Below are positions 6,254 to 14,095 of a stretch of DNA of 17,409 bases, piece after piece. The notes under the pieces are model-generated. The model worked only from the letters and a program-made list of their open reading frames with translations. It had not been told where the DNA came from and searched no databases. A program made the translations under genes and the position numbers. Each line of letters begins with the position of its first letter. The first letter of the stretch is position 1. Source of the stretch: Actinomycetota bacterium (GTDB lineage Bacteria; Actinomycetota; Actinomycetes; Streptosporangiales; Streptosporangiaceae); contig QGUZ01000086.1 of NCBI GenBank assembly GCA_003242605.1, forward strand, positions 1 to 17,409. Reading direction: 5' to 3'.

Positions 6254-7243
6254 TCAGGCGTTGATCGCGCCCGTGGTGTCCCGCAGCGGCACGGGTGCGC
6301 GGCCGGAGAGCACGGAGAGGATCTCGGCGCAGACGGCGAGCGCGGTCTCCGCCGGGCTGCGGGCGCCGAGGTCGAGCCCGACCGGCCCGCGGATGGCCGC
6401 GATCCGCTCGTCGGGGACGCCTTCCGCGCGCAGCCGCTCGGCCCGGGACCGCTGGGTGTGCCGGGCGCCGAGCGCGCCCACGTACGGCAGGCCGGCGGCG
6501 AGCGCCGCGGACAGCGCCGGGGTGTCGATCGCCGGGTCGTGGCTGAGCACGACCAGGCAGGTGTTCGCGGCGTAGCGGGCGATCGCGTCGGCCGCGGACG
6601 GCACGGTCTCGCCCTCCCAGCCGAGCAGCTCCGCCTGCCGTACCAGGGCGGCGCCGAGCTCGCCGCCGCCGACCACGAGCAGGTGCGGCGGCGCCGCCGC
6701 GGTCTCCACCAGGTACTCGGCGCCCGCCGCCGTGACGATCTCCCGGGTGCCGCGGTTCTTCGCCAGCCGCCTGCGGGCGACGTCGAGCACCTCGCCGGGC
6801 AGGTCGCCGCCGGCCGGGTGGACCGCGCCGTCCGGGGTCACCGCCGCGCTGGGGCCGGGGGCGTCGCCGAGCGGGGTGACGAGCGCCGCGCCCTGGGGGC
6901 GTTCGATCGCCTCCCACCAGGCGGGCGGCAGGTCCACGACGGGCTGGAACAGCAGCCGGGCCCGCCCGCCGCAGGCGAGGCCCGCGCGCACCGCGGCGTT
7001 GTTGGAAAGCCGGCCGGCGGGCCGCCGGGCCCGGCCGTCGTCCATCCCCCCGCGGGGGGGCCCGGGACCCCCCGGGTCCGGGGCCCCGCCCTTAAGGGCG
7101 CCGGCCCGCTCGCCCTTCCGGCTGATCGCGAGGGCGGCGTCGGCCCGGCGGGCGCCCAGGCCGCTCTCGGCGACCGGGCGCACCACCGCGCCGGCCACCT
7201 GCTCCTCCCGCCACCGTCGCACCGTGCGAACAATGTCACGCAT
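6254..7243 (-). CDS. XdhC/CoxI-family protein (molybdoenzyme maturation type)
   Basis: This is a 329-residue cytosolic protein. Family members bind, insert or sulfurate molybdenum cofactor for xanthine dehydrogenase or CO dehydrogenase. The N-terminal XdhC/CoxI domain starts MRDIVRTVRRWREE and keeps GLACGG (88-93). A Rossmann-type XdhC_C domain follows with LLVVGGGELGAAL (188-200), VLSHDPAIDTPAL, and the signature GLDLGARSPAETAL near the C-terminus. Residues 53-68, where relatives have the conserved helix after the GG(C/A) motif, are an abnormal Pro/Gly-rich stretch encoded by back-to-back palindromes. The reading frame is kept, so the gene may be functional or decaying. No ribosome site is evident at the ATG. 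No xanthine or CO dehydrogenase subunits are nearby. It follows the LLM oxidoreductase by 51 bases. Confidence 0.75.
   Translation of the reverse strand: MRDIVRTVRRWREEQVAGAVVRPVAESGLGARRADAALAISRKGERAGALKGGAPDPGGPGPPRGGMDDGRARRPAGRLSNNAAVRAGLACGGRARLLFQPVVDLPPAWWEAIERPQGAALVTPLGDAPGPSAAVTPDGAVHPAGGDLPGEVLDVARRRLAKNRGTREIVTAAGAEYLVETAAAPPHLLVVGGGELGAALVRQAELLGWEGETVPSAADAIARYAANTCLVVLSHDPAIDTPALSAALAAGLPYVGALGARHTQRSRAERLRAEGVPDERIAAIRGPVGLDLGARSPAETALAVCAEILSVLSGRAPVPLRDTTGAINA
7046..7100. repeat. Three back-to-back GC palindromes inside the XdhC-family gene
   Basis: CCCCCCGCGGGGGG (7046-7059) is a perfect palindrome. A 13-bp inverted repeat with one G.G mismatch and a 3-base loop spans 7057-7087. 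CGCCCTTAAGGGCG (7087-7100) is a perfect 14-bp palindrome. They touch or overlap end to end and cover residues about 49-66 of the protein. They could be a genuine palindromic element, a mutational hot spot, or a sequence error in a hard region. Confidence 0.75.
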
Positions 7244-7294
7244 TGGCCCATTATCCGCCCGGTGACCTGCGCGGCACAGCGGCGCGCGGGGCGG

Positions 7295-8197
7295 CTAGAG
7301 GAGGGATTTCAGCAGCGCACGGGTGCGCTCCGCCTCCTCGCCGCGGGCGAACACCGAGGCGGCGAAGTCGGTGACGCCCGCCGCGGCGAGGTTCTCGAGC
7401 GCGGCGGTCACCGCCTTCTCGTCCCCGACGATCGCGACGTCGCCGGGGCCGCGCGCGCCCTCCCGGTCGAGCATCGCGCGGTAGGAGGGCAGCTCGCCGT
7501 ACGCGGCGAAGACCCGCTCGGCGCGGGCCCGCACCTGCTCCGGGTCGTCGGTGACGCAGATCGGCAGCCCGCACACCACCCGGGGCCGGGGCCGCCCGGC
7601 CGCCTGTGCCGCGGCGGTGATCGTGGGCACGATGTGCTCGGCGACGGTCTTCGGGCCGGTCATCCACAGCACGGTGCCGTCGGCCCGCTCCCCCGCCAGC
7701 CGCAGCATGCGCGGGGCGAGCGCGGCGAGCAGCACGGAGGCTCCGGTGCCCGGGGTCTCCAGGGCGATGTGGGCGGTGACGGTCTCGCCCTCGAAGTCGG
7801 CGCGCTCGCCGCGCAGCAGCGGCAGCAGCACCGACAGGTACTCCGCCATGTGCCGCCCCGGGCGGTCGAAGCGGTAGCCGTACATGTCCTCGGTGACGAC
7901 CTTGTGGGACACCCCGATGCCGAGGGTGAGCCGCCCGCCGAGCGCGGCGTTCACGGTGAGCGCCTGCTGGGCGAGCGCCGCCGGATGCCGCGGGTAGATC
8001 GGCACCACCGCGGTGCCGAACTCGATCCGCGGCACGCCTCGCCCCGCGACGGCGAGGGCGGTCAGCGCGTCGAGCGCGAAGATGTGCGACAGCCAGACCG
8101 AGGCGAACCCGTCCCGCTCCGCCTGCACGATCTCGGCGTGCAGGCGGTCGATCGCGTCCGCGGCGGGCGGCACGTTGACGTAGAGTCCGATGCGCAT
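7295..8197 (-). CDS. F420-dependent LLM-class oxidoreductase (putative)
   Basis: This is a 300-residue luciferase-like TIM-barrel protein starting MRIGLYVNVP. Family features are SVWLSHIF, the RIEFGTAVVPIYPRHPAAL strand-loop region, LTLGIGVSH, and RADGTVLWMTGP near the middle. Bacterial LLM proteins use FMN or coenzyme F420. F420 is inferred here because actinobacterial proteins of this type usually do; the substrate is unknown. The ATG at 8197 was chosen because a perfect AAGGAGG (complement of 8205-8211) lies 7 bases upstream; the longer frame to 8224 has no such site. It follows potC by 82 bases with a candidate terminator between, so it may be a separate unit with the XdhC-family gene. 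Confidence 0.8.
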   Translation of the reverse strand: MRIGLYVNVPPAADAIDRLHAEIVQAERDGFASVWLSHIFALDALTALAVAGRGVPRIEFGTAVVPIYPRHPAALAQQALTVNAALGGRLTLGIGVSHKVVTEDMYGYRFDRPGRHMAEYLSVLLPLLRGERADFEGETVTAHIALETPGTGASVLLAALAPRMLRLAGERADGTVLWMTGPKTVAEHIVPTITAAAQAAGRPRPRVVCGLPICVTDDPEQVRARAERVFAAYGELPSYRAMLDREGARGPGDVAIVGDEKAVTAALENLAAAGVTDFAASVFARGEEAERTRALLKSLL

Positions 8198-8262
8198 ATC
8201 GTGTCCTCCTTCCCGCGGGATCACGAGTCGAATCCGCGCCCCGGCCCGGCCGCGCCCCGGAC

Positions 8263-8280
8263 GCGCCGGGCCCCCGGCGC
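8263..8280 (-). terminator. GC hairpin at the potC stop codon
   Basis: GCGCCGGG (8263-8270) is complementary to CCCGGCGC (8273-8280), directly at the end of potC. On the minus-strand transcript it forms right after the TAG stop. There is no T-run. It may end or attenuate the polyamine importer transcript before the LLM gene, which has its own strong ribosome site. Confidence 0.4.
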
Positions 8281-9116
8281 TACCGCCGCCGGCCGCCGAA
8301 CGCGTTGAGCACGGCGATCAGCACCCCGACCCCGAAGATCAGCGTGCCCATGACGTTCACCTGCGGCGGGATGCCGACGCGGGTGGCGCCGTAGATCCAC
8401 AGCGGGAAGGTCACGGTGCCGCCGGAGACGAAGTTCGTGATGACGAAGTCGTCGATGGAGAGCGCGAACGCGAGCAGCGAGCCGGCGAGCACGCCGGGGA
8501 AGATCATCGGGAACGTGACGAGGCGGAACGTCTCCCAGCCGCTCGCCCCGAGGTCCCGGGCGGCCTCCTCGAGCGAGCGGTCCACCACCATCACCCGGGC
8601 CCGCACGGTGACCGCGACGAACGACACCGAGAACATCACGTGCGCGATCACCGTCGTCCAGAAGCCCAGCGGTACGGCGAGCGTGACGAACATCGACAGC
8701 AGCGACGCGCCCATGATGATCTCGGCGCACGAGATCGCGGCGAACATCACGAGCTTCATCAGCCCGGAGCCGCGGAACCGGTAGCGGCCGAGCGCGAGCC
8801 CGATGAGGGTGCCGAGCACGCCCGCGATCAGCATGGTGAGCAGGGCGATGAGCAGCGAGTTGACGAGCGCGACGGTGAGGTCGTCGATGGCGAACAGCTC
8901 GGCGTACCAGCGCAGGGTGAAGCCCTGCCAGGTCTGGTTGTAGCGGCCGCGGGTGTCGTTGAACCCGAACAGGATCATCACGGCGATGGGCAGGAACAGC
9001 CACGTGATGACCAGCCAGGTCCAGATGTGCAGCAGCCGGCCGCGGAAGAACGCGCCCCGCCGCCGCGGCCGCCGCCGGGCGGTGGTCCCGGCGGCGGCCT
9101 GCTCGAGGGTGTTCAC
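8280..9116 (-). CDS. potC: Polyamine ABC transporter permease (PotC/YdcV type)
   Basis: This 278-residue inner-membrane permease is one of two channel subunits of a spermidine/putrescine importer. The N-terminus (about 1-22) is Arg-rich and cytoplasmic, followed by about six hydrophobic helices, the first around LLHIWTWLVITWLFLPIAVMI. The cytoplasmic EAA loop that docks on the ATPase reads LEEAARDLGASGWETF and is followed by FPMIFPGVLAG. SIDDFVITNFVSG is typical of PotC. The start is a GTG whose bases overlap the potB stop (GTGA, 9113-9116), so translation is probably coupled. It is the last gene of the importer set. Confidence 0.88.
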   Translation of the reverse strand: MNTLEQAAAGTTARRRPRRRGAFFRGRLLHIWTWLVITWLFLPIAVMILFGFNDTRGRYNQTWQGFTLRWYAELFAIDDLTVALVNSLLIALLTMLIAGVLGTLIGLALGRYRFRGSGLMKLVMFAAISCAEIIMGASLLSMFVTLAVPLGFWTTVIAHVMFSVSFVAVTVRARVMVVDRSLEEAARDLGASGWETFRLVTFPMIFPGVLAGSLLAFALSIDDFVITNFVSGGTVTFPLWIYGATRVGIPPQVNVMGTLIFGVGVLIAVLNAFGGRRR

Positions 9117-9982
9117 CGGACCGTCACCTCCAGGACCTCCTCACTGCCGAGCGCCCGGGCGTACAGGAAGATGCCGAGCAGCAGCACCGCCATGAGCGTG
9201 AACGACAGCGCCGCGGCGACCGGATAGTCCTGGGCGACCAGGTACTGGTTCTGGATGACGTTGCCGATCATGGTGTTGCTGGCGCCGCCGAGGATGGAGG
9301 CGTTGACGTAGTCCGAGCAGGCCGGGACGAACGTCATCAGCACCCCGGCGAACACCCCCGGCAGCGACAGCGGCAGCACCACGCGCAGGAACGTCTGCAG
9401 CCGGCCCGCGTACAGGTCGGCGGCGGCCTCCAGCAGCCGCGGGTCGATGCGTTCCAGCGCCACGTAGATCGGCAGCACCATGAACGGCAGGAAGTTGTAG
9501 GCGAGGCCGAGGACGACGGCGGTCCCGGTGGCGAGGATGTGGAAGTCGTCGGGCAGCAGGCCGATCCTCTTCAGCGGCCCCAGCAGTATCCCGTCGTCGG
9601 CGAGGAAGAACTGCCAGGAGATCGTGCGCAGCACGAACGAGACGAGGAACGGCATCAGCAGCAACAGCAGGTACATGTTCTTGCGCCTGCCGCCGTGGAA
9701 GGCGATCCAGTACGCCACCGGGAACCCGACCACGATCGTGATGATCGTGGCGGCGAGGCCGTACCCGATCGACCGGATCATCTGGTCGTGGTAGTTCGCG
9801 ATGCCGTCGAGGTAGCTCCGCCAGTTCCAGGTGAACACGAAGCCGTCGGTGATGTTGCCGCTGTGCAGCGACAACGACAGCATCACGATCATCGGGACGA
9901 CGAAGAAGATCGCCAGCCACAAGCCGCCGGGGAGGATCAGCACGTACGGCGTGAGCGCCGCACGCAGCCTGCTGCCCTTCAT
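9113..9982 (-). CDS. potB: Polyamine ABC transporter permease (PotB/YdcU type)
   Basis: This 289-residue membrane permease pairs with PotC to form the import channel. Six hydrophobic segments are visible, beginning with LTPYVLILPGGLWLAIFFVV. The NWRSYLDGI periplasmic region and a cytoplasmic EAA loop (LLEAAADLYAGRLQTF, then VVLPLSLPGVFAG) are normal for the family. DYVNASILGGASNTMIGNVI matches PotB proteins. A GAGGAGGAGG ribosome site lies about 5 bases before the ATG at 9982, and the gene begins 12 bases after potD. Its stop overlaps the potC start by 4 bases. Confidence 0.88.
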   Translation of the reverse strand: MKGSRLRAALTPYVLILPGGLWLAIFFVVPMIVMLSLSLHSGNITDGFVFTWNWRSYLDGIANYHDQMIRSIGYGLAATIITIVVGFPVAYWIAFHGGRRKNMYLLLLLMPFLVSFVLRTISWQFFLADDGILLGPLKRIGLLPDDFHILATGTAVVLGLAYNFLPFMVLPIYVALERIDPRLLEAAADLYAGRLQTFLRVVLPLSLPGVFAGVLMTFVPACSDYVNASILGGASNTMIGNVIQNQYLVAQDYPVAAALSFTLMAVLLLGIFLYARALGSEEVLEVTVR

Positions 9983-9994
9983 CCGCCCTCCTCC

Positions 9995-11269
9995 TCAGGC
10001 CGTGGTGATCGCCTGGAAGATCGAGTCGTACTGCTTCTGCTCGTTGGCGTCCTTGAAATCCCGGTAGTTGTGCAGTTTCGCGTAATCCTCCTGGCTCGGG
10101 AAGATCAGCGGGCTTTCGGCGATCGCCTCCAGCTCCTTCTTCCGCTCGCCCTTCGCCTCCGCCGCGTGCCGCCGGATGATCTCCTGGGCGGCCGGCACCG
10201 GGGTGATGTAGTTGATGTACTCCGTCAGGCTCGCGGCGATCTCCGGCTCGTAGAAGAAGTCCATGAGCATGATCGCGTCGACCGGGTTCGCCGCCGTCTT
10301 CGGGATCACCATGTTGTCGGTCCAGATCGTCCCGCCCTCCTCGGGGATCACGAACCGCAGGTCGGTGCCGTCGGAGAGGTTCTTCTGGAAGATGTCGCCC
10401 GACCAGGCCTGGCACAGCCAGATGTCGCCCTTGCCGAGCGGGTCGATGAAGTTCTGCTCGTAGTACTTGCGCACGATCCCGGAGTCGCGCTGCTCGCGCA
10501 GCTTCTCCGCGGCCCGCTCCCAGTCGGCGGGCGTGGACTTCTCCGGCTCGACGCCGAGCAGCAGCAGGGCGAAATTGCCGATCTCCTGGGTGTCGGCGAG
10601 CATGCCGACCTTCCCCTTGTACTTGGGGTTCCACAGGTCGGCGATGCTCGTGGGCGGCTCGTCGACGTACTTGGGGTTGTAGGCGATGCCGGTGATGCCG
10701 GAGGCGTACGGCACGCTGTAGACGTTGCCCGGGTCGAACGCCTGGCGCTTGTAGGCCTCGCCCGCGTTCTTGGCGAAGTTGGGCAGCTTGGAGTGGTCGA
10801 GCGGCACCAGGTAGCCGAGCTGCACGAGCTGGGTGAACTGGATGCCGTTGGTGATCACCATGAGGTCGTAGCCGATCGGCTGGTTCGCGGCGAGCTGCGG
10901 CTGGATCTTCGCGAACCAGCTCCCGGTCTCCTGGATGACCTCGCGGTAGTTCACCGTGATCCCGGTGCGCTCGGTGAACTGCTTCAGCTCGGGACGCTTG
11001 GGGTCCATGTAGAGCGGCCAGCTGGCGAAGTCCACCCGGCCGTTCTGCTGCTTGTCCGACCAGTACTTCTCCACGTCGGACTGCTGCGGCGGGGCGGCCT
11101 TCTTGCCCTCCACCCCGCAGGCGGCGAGGGCGAGCCCCAGCGCCGACAGGCCGGCCATGCGGAACAGGTCTCGGCGGCCGGGGCCGACGCGGCGCTGGGT
11201 CATGCCGCGCAGCACGGCCGGGTCACCGGCGAGGCCGGCCGGGGAAGCAAGAGGGGGGATTACGCTCAT
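9995..11269 (-). CDS. potD: Polyamine-binding lipoprotein of the ABC importer (PotD/YdcS type)
   Basis: This 424-residue extracellular substrate-binding lipoprotein captures spermidine or putrescine for PotABC. The leader carries a twin-arginine motif RRDLF (Arg32-Arg33), a hydrophobic AGLSALGLALAA segment and a lipobox ending in Cys51, so Tat export followed by lipidation is likely. The mature part has the PotD-type pattern: FASWPLYMDP, FTERTGITVNYREV, YDLMVITNGIQ, VPYASGITGIAYNPKYV, WNPKYKGKVGML, AQEIIRRHA. The ATG at 11269 overlaps the potA stop (ATGA, 11266-11269), which favours coupled translation and this start. The later Met23 has no ribosome site. The N-region before the two arginines is long for a signal peptide. 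Ligand specificity within the polyamines cannot be read here. Confidence 0.88.
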   Translation of the reverse strand: MSVIPPLASPAGLAGDPAVLRGMTQRRVGPGRRDLFRMAGLSALGLALAACGVEGKKAAPPQQSDVEKYWSDKQQNGRVDFASWPLYMDPKRPELKQFTERTGITVNYREVIQETGSWFAKIQPQLAANQPIGYDLMVITNGIQFTQLVQLGYLVPLDHSKLPNFAKNAGEAYKRQAFDPGNVYSVPYASGITGIAYNPKYVDEPPTSIADLWNPKYKGKVGMLADTQEIGNFALLLLGVEPEKSTPADWERAAEKLREQRDSGIVRKYYEQNFIDPLGKGDIWLCQAWSGDIFQKNLSDGTDLRFVIPEEGGTIWTDNMVIPKTAANPVDAIMLMDFFYEPEIAASLTEYINYITPVPAAQEIIRRHAAEAKGERKKELEAIAESPLIFPSQEDYAKLHNYRDFKDANEQKQYDSIFQAITTA

Positions 11270-12438
11270 CGGCTGCTTGCACTTCCTATCGCGTACGAGT
11301 GGTGTGGCTGCCACGACAACCACACGGAGTCACCGCGCTCCGCCGTGCCCGTGCTGTCATGTGCGTTCTGCTCGAAGACGGTCACCTCGGCGCCACCGTC
11401 CAAGGTCACCGCGTAGCTGTTGTAGGTGCCGAGGTAGACCACCTCGGAGACGACGCCCGGGACCGCGCTGACGTCGCCCTCCGGCTCACCGGGCAGGATC
11501 CTGATCTTCTCGGGCCGGACCGTGATCTGCACGGACTCGCCCAGGCGGTGTCCGCCGCCGTTGAGCAGCACCCGGCCGCGGTCGCCGAGCCGTACCGTGG
11601 CGACGTCGCCGGAGATGGCGGAGATCTGGCCGGACAGCAGGTTCGATGTGCCGATGAAGCTCGCGACGAACGCGGTCGCCGGGCGCTCGTAGATCTCGCG
11701 CGGGTCGGCGAGCTGCTCGACCGCGCCGTCGTTCATGACGGCGATGCGGTCGCTCATGGTGAGCGCCTCGCTCTGGTCGTGGGTGACGTAGACGAAGGTG
11801 ATCCCCACCTCACGCTGGATGCGCTTGAGCTCGAGCTGCATCTGCTGGCGCAGCTTGAGGTCGAGTGCGCCGAGCGGCTCGTCGAGCAGGAGGGCGCGGG
11901 GACGGTTCACCAGGGCTCGGGCGAGCGCCACGCGCTGCTGCTGCCCGCCGGAGAGCTCGCGCGGGCGGCTCTTCTCCCGGCCGGTCAGGCCGACGATCTC
12001 GAGCATCTCGCCGACTCGTCGCCTGATCTCGGGCTCGGGGACCTTCTTCCGCTTGAGCCCGAACGCCACGTTCTCCCACACGTTCATGTGCGGGAACAAC
12101 GCGTAGGACTGGAACACCATGTTCACATCACGCCGGTTGGGCGGCACGTCGGTGACGTCCACCCCGTGCAGGCGGATCCTGCCGCTCGTGGGTTCCTCGA
12201 AGCCGGCGATCATGCGCATGGTGGTCGTCTTGCCACAGCCCGACGGCCCGAGCAGGGAGAAGAACTCCCCCTCGGCGATCGAGAAGCTGACGCCCTTGAC
12301 CGCCCGGACCACCTCGCCGCGGGAGACGAAATCCTTCACGACCCCCTCCAGCTCGATGGCGGGTACCTCAGGCCGATCGGGAGGCCGGCCGACGGCGGCC
12401 GGGCCGGCCGCCGCACGTCCTACCTGGATCTCCGTCAT
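11266..12438 (-). CDS. potA: Polyamine ABC transporter ATP-binding protein (PotA/YdcT type)
   Basis: This 390-residue cytosolic ATPase powers the importer. All motifs are intact: Walker A GPSGCGKT (64-71), Q-loop Gln110 in VFQSYALFPHM, signature LSGGQQQR (162-169), Walker B LLLDEP (183-188), D-loop GALD, and switch His220 in VTHDQ. The C-terminal 130 residues form a TOBE-type regulatory domain with VRPEKIRI. The first 27 residues are a Pro/Ala-rich extension before the conserved IELEGVVKDF. The ATG at 12438 follows an AAGGA site about 10 bases upstream. It lies 121 bases downstream of patD on the same strand, so it may be read through from patD or have its own promoter. It is the first gene of the importer set. 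Confidence 0.9.
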   Translation of the reverse strand: MTEIQVGRAAAGPAAVGRPPDRPEVPAIELEGVVKDFVSRGEVVRAVKGVSFSIAEGEFFSLLGPSGCGKTTTMRMIAGFEEPTSGRIRLHGVDVTDVPPNRRDVNMVFQSYALFPHMNVWENVAFGLKRKKVPEPEIRRRVGEMLEIVGLTGREKSRPRELSGGQQQRVALARALVNRPRALLLDEPLGALDLKLRQQMQLELKRIQREVGITFVYVTHDQSEALTMSDRIAVMNDGAVEQLADPREIYERPATAFVASFIGTSNLLSGQISAISGDVATVRLGDRGRVLLNGGGHRLGESVQITVRPEKIRILPGEPEGDVSAVPGVVSEVVYLGTYNSYAVTLDGGAEVTVFEQNAHDSTGTAERGDSVWLSWQPHHSYAIGSASSR

Positions 12439-12472
12439 TCCAGGCCATCCTTCTCTTCCGGGACCCCGCGCG

Positions 12473-12487
12473 GCTCCGGTACGGAGC
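12473..12487. repeat. Small inverted repeat in the patD-potA spacer
   Basis: GCTCCG (12473-12478) and CGGAGC (12482-12487) flank GTA, 35 bases before the potA start. The rest of the 121-base spacer contains an AT-richer patch (12495-12545) but no promoter pair I trust. It may be a leader hairpin that tunes potA expression relative to patD. Confidence 0.25.
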
Positions 12488-12559
12488 GCCGGGGTGCGGT
12501 TATCACCTCATCCAACGGGTCAGCACACGGCTAACTAGGCTCTCATCGCCACGGGCGCG

Positions 12560-13993
12560 TCACTCACCGAGGTAGTGCATGACGTGCTTGACCCGGGTGT
12601 AGTCGTGCAGCCCGAAGACCGACAGATCCTTGCCGTACCCCGAGTGCTTGAAGCCGCCGTGCGGCATCTCGGAGATGAACGGAAGGTGGGTGTTCACCCA
12701 CACGACGCCGAAGTCGAGCCTTCCGGACATGCGCATGGCACGGCCGTGGTCGCTCGTCCACACTGACGCGGACAGGCCGTACCTGACGCCGTTCGCCTTC
12801 CGCAGCGCATCGGCCTCGTCGGTGAACGTCTGCACGGTGATGACCGGGCCGAACACCTCGGTCTGAATCATCTCATCGTCCTGCCGCAGCCCGTCCACCA
12901 CGGTCGGCGCGAAGAAGTACCCCTTCTCGCCGATCCGGTGGCCCCCGGTGAGCACCTTGGCGTGGGCCGGGGCGCGGTCGAGGAAGCCCTGCACCCGGGC
13001 GAGCTGCTCGGCGTTGTTGAGCGGGCCGTAGTCCGCGTCCGCCACCTCCAGGCCGCCGGTCCTGGTGTTCCGCGCCGCCGCGACGAGCGCGGCGGTGAAC
13101 TCCTCGTGCAGGCTCTCGTGCACGAGCACCCGGCAGGCCGCGGTGCAGTCCTGGCCGGCGTTGTAGTACCCGGCGTACGCGACCTTCTCGGCGACCGCGG
13201 CCACGTCCGCCACGTCGTCGAAGACGACGACCGGGGCCTTGCCGCCGAGCTCCAGGTGCACGCGCTTGAGGTCGCTCGCCGCCGTCCGGGCGACCTGCAC
13301 GCCCGCGCCGACCGAGCCGGTGATCGCCACCATCTGCGGGGTGGGATGGGACACCACCAGCTTCCCGGTCTCGCGGGTGCCGACGACGACGTTCACCACG
13401 CCGGGCGGCAGGATCTCGCCGATGATCTCGGCGAGCCGCACGGTGGAGACCGGCGTGGTGTCCGACGGCTTGAGCACCACGGTGTTGCCCGCCGCGATCG
13501 CCGGGGCGATCTTCCAGATCGCCATCATGAGCGGGTAGTTCCACGGCGTGACCTGGCCGACCACGCCGATCGGCTCATGCCGGACGATCGAGGTGTGGTT
13601 CCGCAGGAACTCGCCCGCCGTCGGCCCCTCGAGCGTGCGCGCCGCGCCCGCGTAGAAGCGGAAGTGATCGACGCACAGCGGCATCTCGTCGCCGGCCATG
13701 ATCCGGCGCGGCTTGCCGGTGTTGCGGCACTCGATCTCGACGAGCTCGTCGGCGTGCGCCTCGATCGCGTCCGCTATCTTGAGCAGCAGCGCGGACCGCT
13801 CGGCGGGGGTGGTGGAGCCCCAGGACTCGAACGCCGCGGCCGCGGCGGCGTAGGCCGCGTCGACGTCCTCCGGGCCGGACACCGGCGCCTCCAGGTACGG
13901 TTCGCCGGTCGCCGGGTCGACCACGTCGCTGTACCGGCCGCTCTTGGCGTCGACCGACTCGCCGTTGATGTAGTTCCGCAGTCGGCTTGTCAT
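12560..13993 (-). CDS. patD: Gamma-aminobutyraldehyde dehydrogenase
   Basis: This 477-residue cytosolic NAD-dependent aldehyde dehydrogenase oxidises 4-aminobutanal, made from putrescine, to GABA. Catalytic features are present: PWNYP (150-154, Asn152), Lys175 in VLKPSDTTP, TGSVGAG (225-231), Glu248 in LELGGKAPVV and the nucleophile Cys283 in NAGQDCTAACRV. The GQDCTAACR form and the VNTHLPFISEMPHGGFKHSG ending are typical of E. coli YdcW/PatD rather than general aldehyde dehydrogenases. The ATG at 13993 was chosen for the GAGGAGG site about 7 bases before it; the longer frame to 14095 runs into the promoter. It heads the polyamine cluster and is divergent from the Lrp-type regulator. Confidence 0.88.
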   Translation of the reverse strand: MTSRLRNYINGESVDAKSGRYSDVVDPATGEPYLEAPVSGPEDVDAAYAAAAAAFESWGSTTPAERSALLLKIADAIEAHADELVEIECRNTGKPRRIMAGDEMPLCVDHFRFYAGAARTLEGPTAGEFLRNHTSIVRHEPIGVVGQVTPWNYPLMMAIWKIAPAIAAGNTVVLKPSDTTPVSTVRLAEIIGEILPPGVVNVVVGTRETGKLVVSHPTPQMVAITGSVGAGVQVARTAASDLKRVHLELGGKAPVVVFDDVADVAAVAEKVAYAGYYNAGQDCTAACRVLVHESLHEEFTAALVAAARNTRTGGLEVADADYGPLNNAEQLARVQGFLDRAPAHAKVLTGGHRIGEKGYFFAPTVVDGLRQDDEMIQTEVFGPVITVQTFTDEADALRKANGVRYGLSASVWTSDHGRAMRMSGRLDFGVVWVNTHLPFISEMPHGGFKHSGYGKDLSVFGLHDYTRVKHVMHYLGE

Positions 13994-14067
13994 CGTCGAC
14001 CTCCTCGTGGTGGCTGGCACGCGCGACCCCCGGGTCACCGCGGCTCTGAGGGGAGAACGGGAATACG

Positions 14068-14095
14068 ACAATAGATTTCGTGGCGAAGATACCAA
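14068..14095 (-). promoter_or_regulatory. Candidate patD promoter
   Basis: On the minus strand TTGGTA (complement of 14090-14095) and TATTGT (complement of 14068-14073) are separated by 16 bases and each matches 4 of 6 consensus positions. The region is the most AT-rich of the divergent spacer. Transcription would begin near 14061, about 65-70 bases before the patD ATG. Confidence 0.45.

Noticed and set aside
9539..11416. A 625-residue plus-strand frame opposite potB and potD
   Set aside because: It is antisense to conserved transporter genes and has the His/Asp/Arg/Val-rich look of a complementary-strand artefact.
12495..12545. AT-richer patch in the patD-potA spacer with GATAAC, considered as a -10 for potA
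   Set aside because: No acceptable -35 sequence lies at 16-18 bases upstream on the minus strand.
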